From Phlyctochytrium arcticum (taxonomy: Eukaryota; Chytridiomycota; Chytridiomycetes; Chytridiales; Chytridiaceae), in assembly GCA_025602905.1 (NCBI GenBank), contig JAHLKI010000009.1, positions 620,001-684,000 of the forward strand: 64,000 nucleotides of DNA, written 5' to 3'. Positions within the stretch are counted from its first letter, which is position 1, and each line of letters opens with the position of its first letter. The translations under genes were made by a program, and so were the position numbers. Below the pieces are notes generated by a model. It saw only the letters and a program-made list of their open reading frames with translations, had not been told where the DNA came from and ran no database searches. Positions 54,950-64,000 of the stretch are shown here, piece by piece.

Positions 54950-57296
54950 CGCGTCGACGCGTCGGCCATCCATCCTCCACAATCTACTCACGCGACAAGC
55001 CAGTTTGCTTGAGACGGGCAGGATGGTGCAATAACTGCCAAATCATAACGGCATTCGGAGATCGGAAAAGTGGGGTGTAGGTTGCATCATTTGAGCATAG
55101 AGACTAGCCTTGTCGGTTGCCACGTTGGGACATGATGGGACTCACAATCTGTGGATCGGAGACAGAGGGTGTAGATTGCACTACCTATTTGGGCATACTA
55201 AGACCACATGTTCTTCAGCTGGCAAAAGCCGCAACTGGCTCGGTAGTAGCTATTCACTACCAGAAGATAACCAACCGCAGTGCCCGCCACTGCTTTGGTC
55301 ATGTACTAACGTGCTTTGATTCCTAACCGAGGACAGTGGGATTGAGTGTCCAGGGTTATACTTTCAAGCCAAGTACACGGGTTCGTTCGAAACTGCTTCC
55401 CTCCCCTCACTTGGAGCGCCTGATCTCCGCCAATCTGGTATTTTGGTATCATTAATATTATTCGTTGTCCACTAAAATCACATTGCGGCACAATATGGTG
55501 AGAACATTTCGATTTTGCGCCATGCTTAAATGATGCTTTTCTTCTGTTGTTAGTTATTACTAGGCAAGATTTACCGGAAGCGAGGACATCTGCGGGAATT
55601 TCAAGAAGTACGGGTGCGACGACTACGCGAGTACGCTTGAGACTGACAAATGCTCACAGATATTGGCCCCAACCGCCAATTCCGTTGATATAAACTTCAC
55701 ATTCCACTAGAGGCTGCGTTGGTTCCCGGTTTTCAGGTGAGCAGAGCTTTATTCCTCGAATTAGGGTATCCTTCCTATCTTAACTTTTTCAAATCGTTCC
55801 AGATTTCCATGGAGAATCTGCAAAGTATCTCGACGTCTACCGTACTTCTTTGAAATCATGCCTTTGATATTACCATACATATTAGTTATCTATACATTCA
55901 CCCTTCTCGTTGCTACTGCCTGATGTACTAAACTATACATGTAACATTTCCGATTCCCTCTCTGCCGTTGCTATCCTCGTGTACCTCTTCATTTATGTAG
56001 CTTTCACTTTCGCGATCTTAGCTTCTGTATATTACACTTCGTTTCTTTGGTGCATTTTATTTTCCATTTATATCATCACGTTGTCCTTTCTACCGAAAGC
56101 ATGTCAGCCTAGAGCAAAGTAGACAGTGAAATATACCCTTTGGGATTCGGATCTTAGTAGGGAGGCACTGTCGAAACCGTCCAAATTACAATGATATTCA
56201 GGTTGGATGGATGCCTGGCCAAGATGGAAGTGATGCGGGCGTCATTGCATGCAAGATATGTTATTATGTCGCAGATACTTCGGGTGCTTTTGAGCAAGAG
56301 GATCGGTTTTAGGTCGAAAGAAGAGGGGGGTCATATTATATAGTTTGGCTCATAAATGGAAGGTTGAATAATGAAAATCGAGAGCTGCAGATTAGTAGGC
56401 TTTCAATCAATTCAATCAATAACATTGGCAACCCTCAGAAAGCAGGAAATTTTGAAAGGGATAAGTAGATAACATTTTCGGTATTGCTTTGGCTTGATGA
56501 CAGTTCAATTCATTTGCTCGGCCAGCATATTCGGTGGATCAATAGCTTCACGAACGCTGATCAAGTAAGGGCCAGAGTTTGCTGAAGGACGGCCAGAACA
56601 ATTTGCCTACGGACATGTGATCGAACTCGGAATCGGAGAACGCCAACTTGTTGACTGGGAGATCAGGGAGATCTGGATGAAATTTGAGAATCTGTCGAAG
56701 GTATGGGTACCGGAATAGAATGGTCAAGGCCAATGCGGAAACCACCGAGTATATAAGTACAAGCATCCGCAAAGCGCGGCACCGATGTGGGTTTTGTGGC
56801 ATACAAAGCACATCACCAGCAATTTGCAGTAAAGCGCTCAAGTTGTCGCAACTGTCTTCTAGTTCTGAAGTCAATCTCATGGGAAGGGGAGTCAAGCCTC
56901 GGGCAGGCTCCGAAAGCTTCAGAGAAGCTCAGCAACTCCAAATCCAGTTGCGACGTCCTTCTATCATACCAGCTTTCCCAAGATAATCAAAGTCGGAAAG
57001 TCAGCACGCTGGTCTGAGGCTGGTCAGCACGATCCAAATTCAACCTCCGCCCGCCAAGCCACTTCTGTCGGAAATCGCGGGTTTGAATTTCTGGGGACAG
57101 GGCAGCAGAGGTTCGAAACTCCGCCGCCGGTAAATAAAACTGGGCCACCTGGGAGAGACAAGCCACTTTCGTTCAAAAAGCCGGGTTTGACCGGTAGAAT
57201 CTGTCCTTTCAGTCCAGAGAACAGTCTGATTCCTTGAGCTCAAATCTCAAATTGTGGGATATTGTTCGTCAAGGCCCGTTGATCCAGTTCGTGATC

Positions 57297-58589
57297 ATGC
57301 CTCAACTACTTCGACTACACTTTACTCGAGCGCCCCCTGGACAGGTTACAATTGGCGAAAGGCTGTCGCTGACTTTGAGTATATCCGACGACTTGGGCCT
57401 GCCGGTTTACTTTGGTGCAAGTCCTTTACCATGTGAGTTGGAGTAGCAAGCGGCCGATGCACCGCCGATCAGTTGCTACAATACAATTCAGTGACCCTAT
57501 CGGCCGTCAACGCCGATACTTATCACGAAAGCGAAGAAATCGGCATATCAATAGAAAAACCCCTCAAGCTCGCCTTGCCATGTAATGGGAACGGTTTTCT
57601 GCCGGTGGATATGCGCCTGCTAGCTCTGTCTAAACGCCGCAAGCCGTCAAAGACTCTGGCGAGGGTGAGACTGTTGCTGCAGGTTGATCCTGAAGAGTGC
57701 TCATCCCCTCCTCGGGGGGAGGGGGAGGGCTGGCAGAAGACAATACCCCAATTCTTGGGATACTCCGGCGTATATCGCAGTGATGCAGGATCATTATTGC
57801 CTATGCACATGTATTCTGATCCCATCACTCTTAAACTGGACACTCAACCCGCAGGTAGGACCAGTAAATCTTTACTTCAAGAGGTCATCCTGGCATTAAC
57901 TAATGCGGACATTACATGTAGCATCAAAGACTCAGAATGGAGAGCGTCATCTGTTTATGCCACTGATTGAGAATGCATCCCCGCTTCGAATGCCCATTCT
58001 GGAGCATGTTCATATGACATACACTACCGGCACACATCTTTGGGATTGCTCTCCCATACTGGCGCGTTACCTGATGGAATTTCGTGCAAGGTGGTTCCCA
58101 CCAGACCGTCCTGTCCACGTTTTAGAACTAGGGGCGGGATGCGGCGTAGTTGCCATGACATGTGCACTCCTAGGTGCGCATGTTTTTGCAACTGACATGG
58201 AGGACACTGTTGCTGGAACATTGCTGTCAAACGTGTCTACTGCTCAAAAGTTAATCAAGGAGCAAAAAGGACGCGGGACCATTGAGACTAGTGCACTGGA
58301 TTGGGGAATCATTAATGAAGTCACTGCCGAAAAGCTGTTTCCAACAAAAACAAATTGTCAGCATTTGATTGTCGCAGGGGATGTTCTGTATAATGTGGGG
58401 TCTCACGAGGTCTTTCTCCATACCCTGCAGTCATTGACGGAACATGCAGCCGCAGCAAATATCCTGATTGCTTTCAAAGAAAGGGGCTCTGGGGACCGCC
58501 AATTCTTTGAGAAGGCGCGTGCCATCTTTGAGGTTGAGCTTTTGGCCAAAGCATGGGATGTGGAGATATATTGGCTGCATCGGACTTGA
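57297..58589 (+). CDS. METTL21-type methyltransferase with an extra N-terminal domain
   Basis: Three exons (57297-57432, 57492-57854, 57922-58589) join in frame to 388 aa; both introns have good GT/AG sites and the second has a TTAACTAAT branch point. The first 175 residues are beta-rich (LLRLHFTRAPP, LTLSISDDLGLPVYF) and not recognised. The C-terminal domain is a seven-strand methyltransferase: GTHLWDCSPILARYL, motif I VLELGAGCGVVAM, post-I VFATDMEDT, and AGDVLYN in place of the D-x-x-Y catalytic motif. The METTL21/EFM class methylates lysines on translation factors or chaperones; the substrate here cannot be named. Confidence 0.75.
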
Positions 58590-58691
58590 TGTATCGTCCT
58601 ACACCCCAATTGGATCTTGTTACATTAAATACAGAAGCCACAGTAGTAGGGTAATATGCTTGGAAAAATGGAATTGTTATAGAGGGATGGT

Positions 58692-60654
58692 TTAGCTGAA
58701 CGCAAATACTTCGACAACGTGACATTCAAAATGTCGTTCTTTCGTTCCCGTCAACGGGACATTTTCGAAAGTTTGACAGGGACCGGTATCGCCCTGAGTG
58801 AGCGTCTCATTTAGATATAGTCCAGTCGCGTCGCTACTCCGTGGATTAGCCAAAAGAGACATCGTGGGAAAATATATCAACATACCCGCCGCCGCCAATG
58901 TAGAGTGCCTTCTTGGAAATCATGGTAAACATGGATGCTCTATCTCGAATGTAAGCAGCTGAACGCGCGTTGGAGTCTGGTGGTTTGGTCGAGCTCTCGG
59001 ATATGTCACCGTCGGGAGATTCGTCTTCTTTCATGTCGGCCATGCGACCAATCCAAGGATAGAGTTTGGCATAGGGGGCCAGACTAAAGAGAAATGTTTC
59101 TCCTGCGGGATTTGAGTTTGGTTTTTCATCTGCGTGCTACCTCAAGCTACGTACCATTCCCGTACCACTCGTCCGTTCGTTCCCCAGGTGCCGGAAATTG
59201 ATGACTTAGATATGCACCAAATACGGCGCCCTCCGTGCTTTCCACCAATAGAATCAGGGGCGCTCGCTCTTCCGTTCTCCGAAACATGTTATTTACATGG
59301 GTCCCGTGCTCCTTTGTGGTAAAGAGCAGCTCCAGACCTTCTACGCGCTTGGAAGGCGGTATCCAGCTCCAGAGTGCGATCCAGTGCTCGTCACTCAGAA
59401 TACTGCTGACGCTTTCGCTTTCCATTGCGGCACCCACAATTTTCGGCATCCCCCTCTGGAATCGATATTGTGGTTGATGTATATCATCGCTGTGACTAAG
59501 TTTGGCTAAGGTGTTGTGATGATCTTGGAGCTTGACCGTATCCGCGCGTGTGGCATTAATTCCCTCTGCTGCTTTGCAAATTGGCGCAACGGCAATGAAT
59601 AAGGGATTCTCTGAGTTGATGATGGCATTAATGGACGCCATATCTGATGCTTTCATCAAAGCGTCCTTATTCGCGATAACAACACCAATTCCAAAACGCA
59701 GCAGTGCTCGGTATCCTTCTAGCACAAAGCAATCCAACATTCGCCATAACGCGGGCAAAGGGAGCACATCAATCAACATACTAGTCAGCCAACGTGCCCA
59801 TATGGGGTCAGGCGAATCCTTGTGCCCCTCGACCAATACTTGATGAACCTTGCGATTTGTCCTGTGTAAAAGGTTTCCATATGCGCGAAACAAGTACTTG
59901 ACCCCTTTTCGGTAGGTGGGAAAAAAGGCCCAATCCATGCTTTTCGGGTCAGAAGCTCCTAGCTGTGACGTCGAGCTAGATGGAACCTTGGCCATACTCT
60001 TTTTGATGATACTGACAGCCGCACCCAAGAGCTCATCGGCGTCCCGCATGTGATGGGCCAAGAGTGCTACACACGCAGGAACGAACGGGCAAAATTCCAA
60101 GTTGGGAAAGTCATGAGCCAAGATGCACAAGATGTGATCCATCACAACGACTCCTTTTGAATTCAATGCCAAGTCATGACGATGTGTTCGTCCCCCGAAT
60201 GATGGTGCAAGAGGTTCTGCGGGTATAACTTTGCCATGGGTGCGGATGAGCGCCAACTCATAATGCTTTTCATAGTCTAAGCTGTATAAGTAAACATCCG
60301 CTTAGCTACGAGCTTTCTTTCTCGTTTACCTGCAAGTTTATCAACGCGCAAAATCCTGGCATACATCTCCCCTAATGGGCAATGATGGTCATTCTTATTA
60401 TTCACCGATCAATTGGTGCAGAAACGTACCTCTTGAAGAGTCTGGAATTCCAGCCCGTACCATTTTCCGTAGCTTGGTTTTCTCGAGGTTGTCGGTCGCA
60501 AACATTTTGTCCAATTTGACCTTGTTTGTCCAAGGCAACTCGACCGACTAACAAACATCTCCTTGATTAGTTTTGTTTGACGTAAAGATGTACAAACTTT
60601 TCCATACATACAGGTGGCAGCGTTTCGCTGGAATATTTTGAGGAATTGACCCAT
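58692..60654 (-). CDS. TBC-TLDc protein (TBC1D24-like)
   Basis: Minus-strand multi-exon gene. The 5' exons near 60654-60430 are uncertain; the segment KLRKMVRAGIPDSSR leads into GEMYARILRV, the start of a Rab-GAP TBC domain. The main exon (60256-59147) carries MDHILCILAHDFPNLEFCP, LPLPALWRMLDCFVLEGYRALLRFGIG and the rest of the TBC fold. The TLDc domain follows: LLFTTKEHGTHVNNMFRRTE, L-L-V-E-S-T-E-G-A-V-F-G-A, FLFSLAPYAKLYPWIG. After an intron at about 58890-58850 come LYLNETLTQGDTGPCQTF and F-E-C-H-V-V-E-V-F-A-F. The TBC arginine/glutamine fingers are not clearly visible, so GAP activity is doubtful. Relatives act in vesicle traffic and oxidation resistance and bind the V-ATPase. Confidence 0.78.
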
Positions 60655-61143
60655 TCTTGATTAGGCATCGTTCGTTTGTTTCTCTTGTTTGGAGGAGGTC
60701 TTTTGAACGTCTTTAGACTTTCAATATTGATCCAGTGATTGGTCGGAAGAGTCGGAGGATCGGATTATCAAACGACTGCGCCACGTCGAGCAATTTACCG
60801 TTTGGGGAGGAATAGAAGTCATGACATGACGAGACTGGGAGCCGCTTTCAAAACGCAAATCCCGCCGATGCCGACAAGAGTAAACTCGGCAACGGTTGCT
60901 CTCCTACTATTGAAGAACGTCGAGTACTCCGAGCTGATATTACTGGGAGCTTTGGAACAACTGTGGGGAGCCGGTCTTGGTGGCTGAAGGTGGATTTCAG
61001 ACACAGCTGGGCATCAATCTGAATAGGACGAACAAGTAGTGCTAGCTCGGTCTGCACCACTTTTGCGTAGAACATAAAGGGCGCTGGGGGGGCTTTTATC
61101 CTGATTCGTTGGACACTATCTGCGACCGAGTTTTCGATTGACA

Positions 61144-61325
61144 CGAGGATCTGTCGGAGCTTTTTTTTACCTGGGGGACTTGTTCGAGCTCTTTTCGTGT
61201 GCAGTATTTAACGGGCGCTGGTGGAGCTTCTCCCTCGACTCGTAGGAACTTGTAACTGCACGAGATTTTGTCTTAAAGCGAGAATCTGTCGGAGATTTTT
61301 TTTCACCTGCCGGGGACTACTTCGG
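61144..61325 (+). repeat. Imperfect duplicated 45-bp element upstream of PP4R3
   Basis: GAGGATCTGTCGGAGC plus T8 plus ACCTGGGGGACTTGTTC at about 61145-61187 is repeated as GAGAATCTGTCGGAGA plus T8 plus CACCTGCCGGGGACTAC at about 61281-61322. Both lie in the probable leader of the next gene. Confidence 0.6.
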
Positions 61326-61363
61326 CCAAGAAGAGCTTTATTGTGATTGGAATTACTTCAAAT

Positions 61364-64000
61364 ATGACGGAGAACGGAGACGAAATAGTTCAGAGAACAA
61401 AGGAGGACGATTTGGGCCAACTAAAGGTGATCGATAAGGTAGACAAGGAGCAATCTGCGGTGGCCCCACCAGTAGCGGGCGACAGTAGCTCGCGAGAAGT
61501 GCACAAAGATGAGGAGAGTCAAGGAGACTCTCCAATACCCCGAAGTGGCAGTCCTAATTTGGAAAAACCATCAGAATCAGGATCGGATACAAATAATGTG
61601 TCGACTTCGGCCCCAAAAGATTCCTCCAATTCTACACCCAATAATTCTGCTACATTAACTAAAGGTGCTGTTGAGGATGAAAAATCCTCAGATTCTGTGA
61701 TGATGGAAGATCCGCCCGATACGGGACCCAAGAAGGACGGAGGCAATACTACAGAATCAGAGGCAGAAGGTGGGAAGAATGCGGAATCAGAGAGTGAGGA
61801 CGGACGGAATACGTCTCCAACAAACCCAACCTCTGTGGATTTGATGAGCTGCGTCAAAGTATTTGAACTTGCTACGGATGGCAAATGGTCCGACAAGGGA
61901 ACCGGTGTTGTAGAGTGTATTTTCGTTGAGGTAATTCTACTTTTCCGCGGAAAGTCTGCTATTACTGACTCTCAGATTTCATAGCCAAAAGACTCCATGT
62001 GCTTGGTTGTTCGGTCAGATAAGGACAATTCTGTTTTGATGAATTCCACAATACGAAGCGGAGTTAACTACGTCCGACAACAAGGTCGGGGGATAATTTC
62101 GCGAGTCAACGATTGAAATGCTCACATCTGCTTAGATACCCTAATCGTGTGGACAGAGATGAATGGGCAAGACTTGGCTCTCAGCTTCCAAGAGGCTGCT
62201 GGTTGTACACAACTATGGTTTGTTGCTCTTGTAATATCTCCGGGGAGGATTCAAGCTGACGACTAAATATTTTTTAGGGACGCGCTGGATCGTATCCGCA
62301 AAAGACTTGCAGCAGATAAGCATGGTAGGTTTGCCTGAAGTGACTTTGCACGTGCTCACAAAACTCATTCCCGTATATCAATAGATATTGACCAGATGCC
62401 AGAATCTCGAGATCGCGAAGGTTTGTAATTGGCTAGCATTTCTTTGGCAATGAATTCCTAATCAATCCCCTTCCGTAGAAAATCCATCATCGGAAGATTA
62501 TCAAGGACCGCGCGAAATCGATCTTCCAGATCCAGAACTTGGCAACATCAAATACTGCGAGGAATTTATATTTAGAGCCGCGCGCAGCATGTTTGGAAGG
62601 GAACTTCTCCTACAGGCCGTGGAGAGAACTGTGAGTATCATTTTTACTGCCAGTGTCCACAATGAGCACCTTCTCAATCGACAAGTGCCTCACAGAATTT
62701 CATCCGAAAACTTCTCCCAATCTTTGAGACGGCTGAGGATTTGGAAGACACGGAAAGTCTATACGCTCTCGCCAATATTGTGCGATCATTAAGTGAGTTC
62801 ACCTGACCCCCCTGTTCAAGATTGATTTCTCATTATCCGGCATTATCAAAGTTTTCCTTAACGAATCCGCTCTTTTTGAATTGATTCTGAGCGATGAACT
62901 GTTCATTCCAATCTTGGGAATATTGGAATGTGAGTGTGGTCTACGTCTACGCGCGCTGAATGCACCCGTTGATTTGACTTTAGATGATCGTGAGTTCCCA
63001 ACGTTGAAAGCCGAACATCGCCAGCATTTCCTTAAATCTGCCAAATACAAAGAGGTTGGTGACTTGCCCATTCCTGTACCATAGTAGTGGGAGACGTCCG
63101 ATTTATTAAATCGATTTGGTTATTAGATTGTTCCCATTCGGAGGGAGGAGATTAAGGCCAAAATTCAGCAGACATACCGTGTTCAGTATTTGAAGGATGT
63201 TGCCCTAGCCCGCCTGATTGACGACGGCACCTTTTCTGCGCTTTTGTCCATGACCTTCTTCAATCAAGTGGAAATCTTGCACTTTGTGCGGCAGGATGAC
63301 TCGTTCTTAAAGGATCTGTTCCAGATTTTGAGCGCACCGGATACCCCAGAGGCAAAAAAGCGAGACGCTATTTTCTTTCTCCAGGAGCTCTGTGCCGTCA
63401 CAAAGAGCTTGCAGTCGATGAATCGAGGTTTATTTCAACGGTTCGTACTGCTTTTGACGAGAAATTTCTCCTACCCATACTGAAACACCTCTTCTAGGCA
63501 TGTCGAGCCCGAAGTCTTCTATCGAACCTTGATAAATCATGGGATATTTGATGTTCTAAGCATGATGTTTTCTCATGAGGACGTCACTATCCGAACAGCC
63601 GTCACCGCGATTACGGCGCATCTCATGGAACATGATGCAAACATCATCAGATCGCTGACGCAGGCGCAAGTTGACGCACCAAATGTCAAGCCATTTGTGC
63701 AACTGCTCATTGAGCGTCTGTTGGAGGAGTCGGACACTGGTTTGCGATCACAGTACGCAGAAATGCTGCGAACATTACTGGATACAGCACCCTTGGATAT
63801 GTCCGAGGTAAGAAGACTTGGCCACAGTAAGTTCATGTGTAATCATTAACTCGCATTACTTTTAGGGAATTGTTTCACATCTTGCGACCACGGACAACTC
63901 AATAGACAACTTCTTGCAGCTGTTCTATGACAATTGGGTGTCAAAGTTGATATCCCCCCTAATCGACATGGATGTCACCGCACATATGCAAAAGCAAGCA
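61364..64000 (+). CDS. PSY2: PP4 regulatory subunit 3 (PSY2/SMEK), 5' part, cut by window end
   Basis: Starts [11 protein letters not shown] Ser/Asp/Glu-rich leader of about 160 residues precedes the EVH1/RanBD-like domain: [28 protein letters not shown], then after an intron [18 protein letters not shown] and [21 protein letters not shown]. Short introns follow. The SMK/armadillo part includes [54 protein letters not shown] and [19 protein letters not shown]. The reading continues past 64000. The family targets protein phosphatase 4 to DNA-damage and glucose-signalling substrates in the nucleus. An N-terminal leader of this size before the EVH1 domain is unusual. Confidence 0.85.

Larger units (their letters stand above)
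53622..57296. other. Gene-poor 3.7-kb region
   Basis: No gene that I can support. Weak candidates are a plus-strand ORF at 53699-53953 (84 codons), a plus-strand hydrophobic ORF at 55910-56122 and a minus-strand ORF at 56548-56895 with one predicted membrane span (LVLIYSVVSALALTILF). The region also contains a 28-base G run and a TATA box not linked to an ORF, listed separately. Confidence 0.4.

Noticed and set aside
1..64000. tRNA or rRNA genes and CRISPR arrays
   Set aside because: Scanning by eye for cloverleaf A/B boxes, conserved rRNA segments and regularly spaced repeats gave nothing convincing. A tRNAscan run would be decisive for tRNAs.

Overview
This 64-kb window is eukaryotic and fungal in character. 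Genes are densely packed, on both strands, and interrupted by short GT-AG introns (about 50-80 nt). Several genes belong to fungal families: a YPR097W/Lec1-like PX protein, a YOL075C-like fused ABCG transporter, SCP1/transgelin, PUS1, YIH1/IMPACT and PSY2/PP4R3. A decayed Fanzor (eukaryotic TnpB-like) gene and a full set of ancient housekeeping families suggest an early-diverging, possibly zoosporic (chytrid-type) fungus. That placement is inference; no rRNA or marker gene settles it.

Layout. 0-4.5 kb: repeat-rich, with three small-peptide loci (A, B, C) and a 2.8-kb repeat unit. 4.8-15.7 kb: unique genes (VTT membrane protein, IMPACT/YIH1, a 12-exon ABCG transporter, an ion-channel-like protein). 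16.2-20.4 kb: inverted copy of the repeat block (loci D and F). 20.6-25.8 kb: PX/DUF3818 protein and an F-box/ankyrin-type protein. 27.3-30.6 kb: third repeat block (locus E and an orphan promoter box). 31.0-51.6 kb: mostly ordinary genes (C2H2 zinc-finger factor, transgelin, probable Mediator subunit 1, lipocalin, SR/RNase H fusion, DUF4604, coiled-coil protein, GDSL esterase) with a decayed Fanzor at 41.4-42.6 kb. 51.9-53.6 kb: a nine-exon PUS1 gene that single-ORF scanning breaks into fragments. 53.6-57.3 kb: gene-poor. 57.3-64 kb: METTL21-type methyltransferase, TBC-TLDc protein and the 5' part of PP4R3.

The most unusual content is a family of very small genes. Two intact copies (C at 3962-4081, D at 16563-16682 on the minus strand) each encode 39 residues around a core of PPRFWRL, K/R, R, WW, followed by a Cys-Cys-Arg-Arg motif and an acidic tail. 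In 20 compared codons of the conserved blocks the two copies differ at ten synonymous and no replacement sites. All copies whose upstream side is visible have a 5'-UTR intron of about 60 nt just before the ATG. Several share a promoter module (a GATTTTCGCACG box, a TTTGAGGGTCA box, then a TATATA-type box). Three loci lie at the head of a 2.8-2.9-kb repeat unit with mosaic sequence identity; three are short stand-alone units. I recognise no described family with this peptide.
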